DNA of 64,000 nucleotides from the NCBI GenBank assembly GCA_947450545.1, contig CANFVU010000001.1, positions 1-64,000 on the forward strand, given 5' to 3'. Position 1 is the first letter of the stretch, and each line of letters opens with the position of its first letter. Position numbers and translations under genes: made by a program. The DNA is from Actinomycetota bacterium (lineage in GTDB: Bacteria > Actinomycetota > Actinomycetes > Nanopelagicales > Nanopelagicaceae). Under the pieces are notes generated by a model. It searched no databases. It saw only the letters and a program-made list of their open reading frames with translations, and was not told the DNA's origin. This document shows positions 50,956 through 61,500 of the stretch, piece by piece.

Positions 50956-51303
50956 CTCATCTTCACGAATGGCACGTGGGCGTCCAACTCCACGCTTTTG
51001 AGCAACAATGCGACCGTTATCGAAGAGTTGACCGCCCCATACGCCACACGGCTCGTTACGAGAGAGTGCGCCTTCAAGGCATGCTGCCTTCATTGGACAG
51101 GCTGCGCATGCGCTCTTTGCGCGAGCAATCGTTGCCATATCTTCTGAGAAGAAGATTTCTGGATCTGCAGTGTGGCATGGAAGATCGAAAGCTCCCTCTT
51201 CACCTTGCAAACTCGTCACTTCACGCAAACCGATCATCGGTTCACTACTTATTTCGCTATCAGCCCACCCTGGGACTAATAGCTCACTCAGGAGTACTCC
51301 CAT
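50917..51303 (-). CDS. whiB7: WhiB7-like transcriptional regulator
   Basis: Four-Cys WhiB core (CHTADPEIFF...CAACPMKAACLEGALSRNEPCGVWGG) and C-terminal AT-hook-like GVGRPR. Confidence 0.9.
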   Translation of the reverse strand: MGVLLSELLVPGWADSEISSEPMIGLREVTSLQGEEGAFDLPCHTADPEIFFSEDMATIARAKSACAACPMKAACLEGALSRNEPCGVWGGQLFDNGRIVAQKRGVGRPRAIREDELIDTDLIGERVA

Positions 51304-51380
51304 TTTCTTTACTTCCTTTCATTTCTCTCTTTGTTTATATATTTTTTCTTCTTTGTATTTCTCAGATTAAGAATCTGAAT

Positions 51381-51416
51381 AAAAAAAGGACCGCCATCCG
51401 GTTGGATGAGCGGTCC
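51381..51416 (-). terminator. Intrinsic terminator/attenuator in the whiB7 leader
   Basis: Minus strand GGACCGCTCATCCAACCGGATGGCGGTCCTTTTTTT, between the uORF and whiB7. Confidence 0.88.
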
Positions 51417-51436
51417 TGGTTGGGACTTGTATCGGG

Positions 51437-51613
51437 TTATCCGATAATCCGCCAGGTTCCGCCCTGTCCATACTTGTTGGCTGTAAAGGCATAATTGCGA
51501 GCCTTGGCAGCAAACGCGTAAGCAGAGGCGTTTGTATGTGTTGTGGAATGCCAAAGTGACGCAGTGGTTGCTGCGCCTGAAAGTGAAGATTTAACAACTG
51601 TTGTGTTCAACAT
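51437..51613 (-). CDS. whiB7 leader upstream ORF (58 aa)
   Basis: MLNTTVVKSSLSGAATTASLWHSTTHTNASAYAFAAKARNYAFTANKYGQGGTWRIIG; RBS-like AAGAAAGGA upstream; ends 20 nt before the attenuator stem. Confidence 0.75.
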   Translation of the reverse strand: MLNTTVVKSSLSGAATTASLWHSTTHTNASAYAFAAKARNYAFTANKYGQGGTWRIIG

Positions 51614-51729
51614 CTGTTAATCCTTTCTTTCTTAGCTTTCTTAGCTTTTATCCTTATTTGGACTTCCAGCTATGACTAACTGGTGGAATTGCAAAGGGTA
51701 CGCGAACCCTCAATCGGCGCGCAACTGAA

Positions 51730-53379
51730 TTAAATTGCTGCGAGGAATGGGCTGGGCTTGCCCACGTAACTCAGGTGTACCTGCTTCTTTGCGCGTGTGA
51801 GGCCAACATAAAAGAGGCGTCGCTCCTCCTCCACCTCAGCAGCGCCTCGAATGGTCGAAAGCGGAAGGGTTCCATCGTTAATTCCCACTAAAAAGACGTG
51901 ATCCCACTCAAGACCTTTAGCTGCGTGGAGCGTGGAGAGGACGATGCCCGGAAGAGTCGGTGGGTTATTTTGCTCAGCTCGATCTTCTAATTCACGCAAG
52001 AACTGGCGAAGCGTTGTCGTGCCCGACTCCTGGAGATCGCGAGCGAGCGTGAGAAAAGCTTGCACGTAATCGGCTCTACCAAAGGGAGTCAGCACAGATT
52101 CCAAATCTCGATACCAATCATCGGACGGCAAGACTGAGGCTTGGCGAATAACTTTCATCGCATCGCGCACATCGACGCGATCAAAGAATCGGTCAGAATT
52201 CTTTACTTGAGAAGGGATTCCTCGTTTTGCAAGTTCGCTTTCAAATGCATCGAGTTGGGAATTTGTGCGAGCCAATATTGCAATCTCCAGTTTTGAATCG
52301 GCCCGATACAACTCTTCAATTCTCAATCCAACATCTTTTGCTTCATCCAGCGAGGCGTTAAAAGGCGTCAATGTAAATTGTTCGCCCGACTCGTTCATCG
52401 AAACAAGTTCGTGGTGTTGTGGATCTTGATGAGCAACTGCTTGGCGCAGAACTTTATTTGCTGCGCGAATAATCTCAGGAGTAGAGCGATATCCACGACT
52501 CAAACGCACAACTTTTGCTTGAGGGAAACGATGGGTAAATGAGAGCAAGAATGTTGAGGATGCTCCCGCAAATGAGTAAATGGTCTGTGCTGAATCTCCT
52601 ACGACGCAGATCTCTTCACGATTACCAAGCCACAAATTCAAGAGCCGTTGTTGGAGTGGAGAAACGTCTTGATACTCATCCACAGTGAAGTATCGGTATT
52701 GATCACGAACGCGCTCTCGAACAGCGCGATCTTCTTCCATCATCCCGACAGTAAGGAGAAGAACATCTTCAAAATCAATGACCCGCTCCTGCTTCTTCGT
52801 GGCTTCGTATTGTTCATAGACTTTTGCGATCTCTAAGAGATTCTCTTTATTGCTCTTGCCATTAGGCATCATCAAAGTACGTGACGCTGCTTCTGCTTCC
52901 TCAACATAGAAATGGGGTGCAATCTCCATCGACTTAGCCCACTCGATTTCAGAAGAGATATCTCGAAGGGTCTGCGCTCCTTGGGTGAGATATGTATCGG
53001 TTGCATTGATCGACGCTGCCAAAAGCGGTGCTTTTGTCGTTAACAGGCGTGGAAATTGGCCGCCGAGTGAATGAGGCCAGAAAAACATGAGTTGGCGAAG
53101 TGCTGCTGAGTGAAAAGTTCGAGCTGATGCGTTGGGAACACCTAACTGGCGCAATCGCGCGCGCATCTCACCTGCTGCTCGCGCAGTGAAAGTAAGTGCA
53201 AGGGTTTTGGATGGATCGGCAACACCCGATGCGACAGCGTAAGCAATGCGATGTGTAATGACTCGAGTCTTACCTGTACCAGCGCCTGCTATGACACAAA
53301 CAGGGCCGCGAATAGCGGTGACAGCTTCACGCTGTTCAGCATCAAGCCCTTCGAGAATCTGATCGGGATTGAGAGCCAC
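51730..53379 (-). CDS. UvrD/PcrA-family helicase (UvrD2-like)
   Basis: VIAGAGTGKTRVITHRIAY; VDEYQDVSPLQQRLL; syntenic position next to nudC. Confidence 0.92.
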   Translation of the reverse strand: MALNPDQILEGLDAEQREAVTAIRGPVCVIAGAGTGKTRVITHRIAYAVASGVADPSKTLALTFTARAAGEMRARLRQLGVPNASARTFHSAALRQLMFFWPHSLGGQFPRLLTTKAPLLAASINATDTYLTQGAQTLRDISSEIEWAKSMEIAPHFYVEEAEAASRTLMMPNGKSNKENLLEIAKVYEQYEATKKQERVIDFEDVLLLTVGMMEEDRAVRERVRDQYRYFTVDEYQDVSPLQQRLLNLWLGNREEICVVGDSAQTIYSFAGASSTFLLSFTHRFPQAKVVRLSRGYRSTPEIIRAANKVLRQAVAHQDPQHHELVSMNESGEQFTLTPFNASLDEAKDVGLRIEELYRADSKLEIAILARTNSQLDAFESELAKRGIPSQVKNSDRFFDRVDVRDAMKVIRQASVLPSDDWYRDLESVLTPFGRADYVQAFLTLARDLQESGTTTLRQFLRELEDRAEQNNPPTLPGIVLSTLHAAKGLEWDHVFLVGINDGTLPLSTIRGAAEVEEERRLFYVGLTRAKKQVHLSYVGKPSPFLAAI

Positions 53380-53382
53380 TCG

Positions 53383-54300
53383 TTAACGCCAACTTTCGGG
53401 ACTATCTAGACGTGGGCGATCAACTCCATCAGCTTTATACCAAGCATCAATCATTGCGCGCGCAACAGACATCGGTGGTGGCAGCAAAAGTGTTTCAGAT
53501 TTAAGTTCAGCAATAATCGAATCTCTATCGAGCCATTTAATATCAACAATCTCTTCACCATCAGGAGCAGCGCTTGCTGGATCTTCAATAATTGCGCTAA
53601 ACGCAATCATCAACGATGCTGGAAACGGCCACGGTTGGGAGCCCACATATTGAATCGAGTGAACAGAAACATTTGCTTCTTCTTTCACTTCTCGAATTAC
53701 TGCAGCTTCAAAAGATTCTCCAGGCTCAACAAATCCTGCAAAAGTTGAGAAGCGATGTTCTGGCCAGACTTGTTGGCGACCGAGCAAAATACGATCGTCG
53801 CTATCTCGCGTTAAAACAATGATTGCTGGATCAGTGCGAGGGTAATGATCTGTTTCGCACGAAGCGCACTTGCGCACTGAACCACCAAGAGTTGGAAACG
53901 TATCTGAACCACATGTCGAACATTTAGGGTGGCGTTTGTGCCAGAGCGATAGCGATTGGCTATGAACAGCTAAACCAATATGAAGTTCATTAAATTGAGC
54001 TTCGCGCAGTGAGCGATACTCCTCTTCACTCCCCAACAACTCATCAGAGCGCAGAACAAAGTAAGGCGTCGAATCGCTGTCGATTCCGAGGAAGTAACGC
54101 TCACCCCCTTCAATCTTTTCAGGAGCAAGAAAACGCAGTCCCGTTGCATCGGTAAGGAATTTCTCTCCGTTGAAATGGAGAATCTTGGCTCTCAGCCAGA
54201 GAGCATCGAGCTCTGCTTGATCGAGGCGAAGATGGGCAGCTCGATCAACACCGCTCTTTGCCAAGGGCAAGTTAAGCGGGAAATTGAGAGCAGCGACCAT
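53383..54300 (-). CDS. nudC: NADH pyrophosphatase NudC
   Basis: CSTCGSDTFPTLGGSVRKCASCETDHYPRTDPAII; Nudix box GFVEPGESFEAAVIREVKEEANV. Confidence 0.95.
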   Translation of the reverse strand: MVAALNFPLNLPLAKSGVDRAAHLRLDQAELDALWLRAKILHFNGEKFLTDATGLRFLAPEKIEGGERYFLGIDSDSTPYFVLRSDELLGSEEEYRSLREAQFNELHIGLAVHSQSLSLWHKRHPKCSTCGSDTFPTLGGSVRKCASCETDHYPRTDPAIIVLTRDSDDRILLGRQQVWPEHRFSTFAGFVEPGESFEAAVIREVKEEANVSVHSIQYVGSQPWPFPASLMIAFSAIIEDPASAAPDGEEIVDIKWLDRDSIIAELKSETLLLPPPMSVARAMIDAWYKADGVDRPRLDSPESWR

Positions 54301-54360
54301 GGGGCGACCTTACTAGGCTCCACTCTCCCCCTACTACTCTCGCCTTATGGGTATCAGAAT

Positions 54361-55212
54361 ATGAAAATTGCTACATGGAATCTGCTCCATGGCATGGCAA
54401 TTCCCCCTGCATCCGATTCGGCTGAACCCAATTCCGAGCAGGCGTACAACGATGCCTTTGCGAGACTTGAAAGTGCAGTTACAACGCTAGGCGTTGATGT
54501 GCTTGGTATTCAAGAAATTGATCTCAATCAGCCGCGTTCGTCTATGGCTCATCATGTGCAAGAGATTGCAGAATCTATGAAGACAGCACATTGGGCTTTC
54601 GCACCGGGAATTATTGGAACCCCTGGCGAACAGTGGCGCAAAATTGAAAGTGAATCTGAAAAAATAATTACGGCATCCAATAATTCACTTACCGAAAGAG
54701 CGTATGGAATCGGACTCATTTCACGAATTCCTGTCGTTCAATGGCATCGTCTTGAATTAGGAAGATCTCGAGTTGGATTGCCTCTTGCAGTTCCTCGCAA
54801 ACGAGGCTTAGGGCTGGCTTACGTGCAGGATGAACCACGAGTTGCACTTGCTGCCCAATTGGAGAATGGATTCACAGTTGCAGTCACACATCTTTCATTT
54901 GTTCCATTTGTTAATTATTTCCAACTGAAGAAAATTCAGAAATGGATGGAGAAAATTCCAGGTACTCCCATAATTATGGGAGATCTCAATTTGCCGTGGA
55001 ATATTCCGACGAAGACAGGTTGGAAATCTCTCATTGAAAAACGGAGCTATCCGTCATGGGATCCAAAAATTCAATTCGATTACTTACTTATGCAACAGGG
55101 AGACAGTACGGATTCCTCAGTAAACGAACTTCACTTCCCACCTCTCGGTGTGAGTGATCATCTTCCTGTAGGCGTTGAGCTAGAAATTAAGCCAGCTCAA
55201 TCCCAGCGATAA
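54361..55212 (+). CDS. Endonuclease/exonuclease/phosphatase family protein
   Basis: MKIATWNLLHG..LGIQEIDLNQPRS..IIMGDLNLPW..VSDHLPVGVE. Confidence 0.88.
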   Translation: MKIATWNLLHGMAIPPASDSAEPNSEQAYNDAFARLESAVTTLGVDVLGIQEIDLNQPRSSMAHHVQEIAESMKTAHWAFAPGIIGTPGEQWRKIESESEKIITASNNSLTERAYGIGLISRIPVVQWHRLELGRSRVGLPLAVPRKRGLGLAYVQDEPRVALAAQLENGFTVAVTHLSFVPFVNYFQLKKIQKWMEKIPGTPIIMGDLNLPWNIPTKTGWKSLIEKRSYPSWDPKIQFDYLLMQQGDSTDSSVNELHFPPLGVSDHLPVGVELEIKPAQSQR

Positions 55213-58200
55213 GGTCGGCAATCTGCGCTTCAGTAAGAAGATCGGCTGGGCGAATGGTTGTATTCGCCGGAATGTAATGGAACGCGGCGCTGATATTTTC
55301 AAGAGGGATATCGTGAAGTTTGGAGTAAGCCAAGCGATACATCGCTAATTGAATTGCAGCGCTGGCAAGATCTTCTGCATCTTTCACTTTCCCAGTCTTC
55401 CAATCCACAACTTCATAGCGATCAGCGTCTATGCGGTAAATGGCATCAATTCGGCCTCGTAGAAGTACTCCTTCAATGACTGTTTCAAAACCTTCTTCAA
55501 CAGAGATCGGTTGGCGATTACCCCACTCACTTTCCAACCACGCATCTTGAAGTTTCTTGAGGTTTGCTGAAGTGCGCTCTGCTGGGATATCGGATGCATC
55601 TTCGTGAAGTTCTCCATCAAATATGTCATCATCGAAGAGAACGCTCGATTCAAAATGTCTCTCAATCCACGTATGGAACTCAGTGCCTTGACGTGCAACG
55701 CGAGCAGTATGCGAAGGCATTGGACGGCGAATATTGAGCGCCAAATTCGCTGGATCTGATTGAAGTGAAATTAAAGTGGAGACGGATAAGCGCGAAGGTA
55801 AATAGACGTTGGTGACATGAGAATAACGACGTCGTTCCTCAATCAACGCTGCAGCATCTTTGAGAAGCGCTTTCTCTTCATCCGTTGATGCAAGAATTTC
55901 TGCATAGGGCATAGATTTTGCAGCCTCAACGATCTTTGCTGATTGTTGAATGGCAGCTACGCGCTTTGGAATGAGCGGCCACGTTGCGCTCTTCTTGTTA
56001 ATGAGGTTGGGGTTCTCTCCCCCATCATCAATCGCATCTGAAAGTAGATTATTTGGCGTGCGAGCAAGTGTGAACTCTTTGAGCCAGGTAAAGATCTCAC
56101 TTTCTGCATTGGCAGTCTTGCCATCGCCATAAATCGCACTTGTTCCAAAGAGGTGTGATTTAGCGCGAGTGAATGCAACATATGCAAGCCTCAGTTCCTC
56201 TTCACGCTTCTTACGCTTCCAACGGCTCTCAAATTCTTTGAGCTCTTTACCTGTTGCGGCGAAAGTCGGATCGCTTGGCAATCGAAAATCTTCCACATCC
56301 ATCGTATCTTTTCGCAATTCAAGGTGAATTGATCCTGAACTCTTGAGCCAACTATCAGAACCTCGACCAGAGTTTGGAAAATTCTTTTCATTCAATCCCG
56401 GAACTACAAGAGCGTCCCATTCGGCACCTTTGGAGGTATGGATTGTGAGGATCTGGATGGCTTCGTTATTGACAGTAACTGTCGCTGGTTTTAAGCCACC
56501 TTCCTGGGTTTCAGCAATCTCAAGCCAACGCAGGAAGGATGAGAGCGTTCCGCCGTTGCGCTGAAAAGAGGCAGCTTCATCAAGAAATGCGTCGATATGG
56601 CGACGACCTGTCTGCCAGCCATCACGGACAAGGAGCTCCGTATCAAGGCGTAAGAAACGTTCGACTTCCGTAATGATGTCGGTGAGAGAACCTGACAATG
56701 AACGGCGAAGAGCGGCTAGCTCGAGTGAGAACTCCTTAAGTCTCTTCAATCCTTCTGCGGTGAAGTAGGAAGTATGAGCTTCTGAAATATCATCGAGAGC
56801 TTCAATGATAGAACCGATGGGAAGATCATCTGCTTCCAGTACATCAGTATCGCCGTTCTCAAGAGCTAATTCCAGTGCTTTACTTCGTGACTCATCTCCA
56901 CTCTTTGCGCGGTCGCGTGCAAAACGACCAAGACCTGCAAGGTCTCGAGGACCCAGTGCGATGCGTGGACCGACAAGCAATCGCGCAAGTGCGGTGCCTT
57001 TGTCAGGAAAAGTGATTGAGCGCAGCACTGCAATGATGTCTGCGATTTCAGGAACATGTATCAATCCGCCGAGCCCCACAACTTCTGTCGGTAAACCTCT
57101 ATCGCGAAGTGCATTCTCAATCTCAGATATGTAGCTCTTCGTGCGAACAAGTACAGCGCATGTGGGGCGATCCTCGACCGATCGAGGTTTACCCGTTTCA
57201 TCCATCCATAACTTCTCAAAGAAATCTGCAATTGCGTCAGCTTCATCTTGGCGGGTGAGATAACGTCCAGCAAGAACTTCACCACTTCCAGCACCTGGGC
57301 GCAAAGACAGTTTCTTTACTGAAGTACGTGCACTGCCACGAGATGAGTTAATCGCTTCAGCGTGATGGTCGATGATGAGATTGGCAAAATCTAAGATTTC
57401 TAAATCGTTGCGCCATGTGGTGAGCAGATTAAACTCCACACAGCTGGTGCCACTCTTTGCAAATCGCTTCTCGAAATCCTCAAGCGTTTGAGCTGCTGCT
57501 CCTCTCCAGCCATAAATGGATTGGTGCGGATCTCCCACGGCTGTTACGGAATGGCCCTTATTGCCGAATAAATTAGAGAGAAAGCGGACTTGGCTGAAGG
57601 ATGTATCTTGGTATTCATCCAAGAGGACAACTTTATAACGGGCGGATTCACGAAGAGCCATATCAGGAACCTCTTCAGAGAGCTTTGCAGCAAGGGCCAT
57701 GTGATCATCAAAAGTTAAAGAACCATTGCTCTTGCGATACTCATTAGACTCACGGACCATTCGCAAAATGGTGATGCGTTCTTTCAACACAGTGATGGCA
57801 TCACGAACTTCCTTATTTGATTTACCGGTAATTGCTTCAAAATCAGCGAGCTTTGCGCGGTCGAGAGCTTCGACATCATCAGGAGTGAGATTATGTTCAG
57901 CGATGGCTGATGAGAGTGACATGACATTCTCGACAATAGTTTTTGGCGAGTGAGTGATGGGGAATTCGATATCACCTTCGCGCGTCACGATCTGGTGTGT
58001 GAGTTGCCATGCTGCGGCTTCACCAATCGGTTCAACCGATGAATCAATTCCGAGCAAGATTCCATATTCATTGAGAGCGCGACCAGCATAGGAATGGTAG
58101 GTCGAAACCTCGACAGCGATATCAGGAGATAGCCCGCTGTGTGGATCATCAGGAAGCAGTCCTGCTTTGCGAAGTTGGCGGAGGCGTTTGCGAATGCGTT

Positions 58201-58501
58201 GTGAAAGTTCACCAGCTGCTTTTCGGGTGAACGTCAATCCCAGAATCTCGTTCGGCGAAACAACTCCATTTGCAACTAACCAGAGAACGCGTTGGCTCAT
58301 CGTCTCCGTTTTACCGGAACCGGCTCCTGCAATGATGACAGCAGGTCCCCAATGTTTGGATTCGATGATTGCTCGTTGCTCATCGGTGGGAAGAATCAGT
58401 TTGCCACTCGACGTAGCGAGAGCTTGAGCGATTTCAACGGATGAAATCTCTTTCTTCAGTTCAATGGTGCCATTCACAATTCTGGCATTAGCAGTACTCA
58501 T
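55187..58501 (-). CDS. adnB: ATP-dependent helicase-nuclease AdnB-like
   Basis: VIIAGAGSGKTETMSQRV; UvrD motifs; C-terminal RecB-like nuclease (YRIDADRYEVVDWKTGK); start overlaps the adnA stop. Confidence 0.9.
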   Translation of the reverse strand: MSTANARIVNGTIELKKEISSVEIAQALATSSGKLILPTDEQRAIIESKHWGPAVIIAGAGSGKTETMSQRVLWLVANGVVSPNEILGLTFTRKAAGELSQRIRKRLRQLRKAGLLPDDPHSGLSPDIAVEVSTYHSYAGRALNEYGILLGIDSSVEPIGEAAAWQLTHQIVTREGDIEFPITHSPKTIVENVMSLSSAIAEHNLTPDDVEALDRAKLADFEAITGKSNKEVRDAITVLKERITILRMVRESNEYRKSNGSLTFDDHMALAAKLSEEVPDMALRESARYKVVLLDEYQDTSFSQVRFLSNLFGNKGHSVTAVGDPHQSIYGWRGAAAQTLEDFEKRFAKSGTSCVEFNLLTTWRNDLEILDFANLIIDHHAEAINSSRGSARTSVKKLSLRPGAGSGEVLAGRYLTRQDEADAIADFFEKLWMDETGKPRSVEDRPTCAVLVRTKSYISEIENALRDRGLPTEVVGLGGLIHVPEIADIIAVLRSITFPDKGTALARLLVGPRIALGPRDLAGLGRFARDRAKSGDESRSKALELALENGDTDVLEADDLPIGSIIEALDDISEAHTSYFTAEGLKRLKEFSLELAALRRSLSGSLTDIITEVERFLRLDTELLVRDGWQTGRRHIDAFLDEAASFQRNGGTLSSFLRWLEIAETQEGGLKPATVTVNNEAIQILTIHTSKGAEWDALVVPGLNEKNFPNSGRGSDSWLKSSGSIHLELRKDTMDVEDFRLPSDPTFAATGKELKEFESRWKRKKREEELRLAYVAFTRAKSHLFGTSAIYGDGKTANAESEIFTWLKEFTLARTPNNLLSDAIDDGGENPNLINKKSATWPLIPKRVAAIQQSAKIVEAAKSMPYAEILASTDEEKALLKDAAALIEERRRYSHVTNVYLPSRLSVSTLISLQSDPANLALNIRRPMPSHTARVARQGTEFHTWIERHFESSVLFDDDIFDGELHEDASDIPAERTSANLKKLQDAWLESEWGNRQPISVEEGFETVIEGVLLRGRIDAIYRIDADRYEVVDWKTGKVKDAEDLASAAIQLAMYRLAYSKLHDIPLENISAAFHYIPANTTIRPADLLTEAQIADLIAGIELA

Positions 58502-61500
58502 TCGATCACGCTCCTTCCATTGGCTTGCAATGGACAGATCAGCTTGACCGAGCAGGTGCGGCAATTCTTATTGATTGTCGCTGTAAATTCACGTGCGCTC
58601 ATACCTTCGGCAGCGGCTTCAACTTCTTGAGCAATAGCGTCTCGATCCACAACAGGTTGGGTGCGAACTGCAGCATCGACGCGATCTCCCCCGACAAAGA
58701 GAAGCTCCGCTCCGCCTGAAGTGGTGACTTCAGTGACACGAGCAAATCCGCCTTCCATGACTGCAAGTTGGTAGGCAGCAAGTTGTTTGTGTTCGATTCC
58801 TTCTTTTACAGATGATGCTGTGGCGCCAGTCTTAAGATCCACAACGTGCAGCGCACCATCATGAAGCTCAAGTCGATCGACGCTTCCGCTCACAATTGCT
58901 CGACCGATTTCAATCTTGAATTTCTCTTCAACAGCAACTATCTGACGTTTATTTTCTCGGTGCCAATCGAAGAATCGCTCCAACATTGCGCGCGCTTCAC
59001 CAAGCTGAGCTTCTTTAAACCAACCGACATTTTGATCGACAATCGACCATGACTTAGTCAGCTTTTCAATTGCTCCATCTAATGTGAGGTTGGGATCTTG
59101 GGCAGCCATTCGCGCCAAAGCATGGATTGCAGTTCCAAGAAGTTGGGCTGTGGAATCTCCATCACGAGCACCGTTCTTTTCCAAGAACCATTTCACGCCA
59201 CAATCTTCGAAACTTTGAAGACCGCTAGGAGATACAAATACTGATTCGTTCGGATCAACGACAGGACCATCGCTGCTTAAAGGTGCAGCTCCTAACCAAT
59301 TCTTGGGATGAGCAGCAGAAAAACCTTCGTCAGAAAGAACCTTTAATAAAGTGGAAGCAAAAGTTGTATCGCTGTGCGCACCAGATTCCAAAGAGCGCCG
59401 AAGTTCTGCAATGAGCGCCTGAGACGTGAGTGAACGTTCGGGTGTTGTGTGATCACCTTCGTCAGCAGAAATTCCGTAAATCTCTTCATAAATTTCATCG
59501 AAGAAGCGCGATGGCTGGAGATCTTCAGCTTGTACTGCCACGCTTAAAAGATGCGATTGTGCACGCGTGCGGGCTACATGCAACAAGCGGCGTTCATCTT
59601 TCATGAGACCAAAAGAAGCACTTGCAGATATCTCGTGAGGCGAGCGAAGTCCCGTGCGTTGAGCTTCAACTAATCGCTCACTGCCAAGAAGTGAGCCACG
59701 CTCTTTCAGGTTTGGCCACGCACCTTCTTGGAGCCCGGCAAGCGCAACAAATTTCCATTCCAAACCTTTAGCTGCATGCACAGTGAGAAGCGAAACAACG
59801 TTCTCTTTCTGGGCTTTATAGAAAATTGCATCGCTCAAGATTCGTTCATCGAAGAGTTGATCAATGAATGTTGTGGCTCGAGCTCCGGGTGCGCGTTCGC
59901 TAAATCGACGCGCTGCTTCAAAAAGCTGAATGACTGAATCGATATCTCTATCTGCAAGTGCGCCTTTATGTCCACCGTTCAACGCACGCTCACGCCAAAG
60001 GTTCGAAATCTTCACCCCGGTGTAATCCATTGATCCATCCCAGATAGCCCACAAGAGATCACTGACATCTGATTGCGGAGCGCGAAGAGCTGCGCGTGCG
60101 GCCGCTAAGAGATCTCGCAAACGCACAAAAGATCGAAACTCTGAATCTTCGGTGAGAGTGGGATCGCTCAAAAGAGCGATTGCCATCTCTGTTGTGGTGG
60201 AGAGATCTCCTTCGGTACGTTCTTTCCCAAGAGCCATGCGGATCTGACGTAGCTCAATTGCATCTGCGCCACAGAATTCAGAGAGAAGAACGGATTCAAT
60301 TCGTTCCCAATTGGATGGCGCAAGAAGATGAGGTCTGAGTGCAAAATTCGCGATATCCAAAATCGGACGAACAGCAGGATTATCTGCAAGAGCTACAGCA
60401 CCAGCATCAACGTTGAGGGGAATTCCATTCTGTGCGAATGCTCGCTGCAAGGCTGTAACTTGTAATCCTGGGTTACGTACCAACACTGCCATCTCTGACC
60501 ATGGGACAGAGCCATGTAAATACGCTCGTTTAAAGGCATGTGCGATGTATTGAGCAGCTTCGGCGTGACTGGAGAGTTTGGCAGCTTCTTCACGTCGATC
60601 TGGGTCTATGCGATATTGGGTTTCAAGCACAATCTGGGTTGAGCTCGTATCGCGCACGTATCGTTCAACGCTATCGGGATCAGCGCCGCGAAAGCGACCG
60701 ACTGCAGATTCGCCATCGACAAAGAGAACAGTATCGGCGGGAGCAATGAGCGCCAATAAATCTCGCTGACTTTGATCGCTCTCTTGAAATTCATCAACAA
60801 GGATTGTGGTGAAGAGAGAACGATAATGAGCAAGAAGTTCTGGAGAAGATTTCAAACGCGCGATAGCTTCAACAATAATTGCAGAGGGATCGATGCGAAT
60901 AACGCTCTCCCCCACACTCGCACTTCGCAAATTCATCACTTCGGAATATGACTTCCAAAATTCTGCAGCGCCGTTCCAATATGGCTCATTCATTTCATGA
61001 GCGAGAGCGATGAGATCGTCAGGAAATAGCCCAAGTTCGGTTCCGCGAAGAATGAGATCGCGAACTTCACGGACAAAACCTTGAGTCGTTTTAGCTAACG
61101 TTAAATCAGGATGCCACGTGGATGTATCAAAACCGCTCGAGAGCATCTCACTGATGAAAGCATCTTGCTCTGCACCAGAAACCAAAATATAAATCGGATC
61201 TTCGGGAGTTAATTTCTCATTCAAAATAGAGAAAGCAAGTGAGTGGAAAGTGCGTGCAAGTGGATTGGTTGCAGTGCTCTTTGCGCCTAAGGCAATTTCA
61301 TCGCGAATGATGGATGCGCTCTCGCGGCCATAAGTAATTATCAAAAGTGAATTCGGATCTTGTCCAGCATCGAGTCGCGAAAGAGCGGAACGAATAAGGG
61401 TGCGAGTCTTTCCGGTGCCAGGCTTTCCAAATACTCCAAGAGATCCTCGAAAAGCGATGACTTCATCTTGCGCAGAGTCGGCCTCAAAAGTCAGCGTAGA

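Noticed and set aside
51309-51597. 81-aa and 76-aa minus-strand ORFs in the whiB7 leader
   Set aside because: They run through the terminator in other frames; the 58-aa ORF has the better RBS and ends before the stem.
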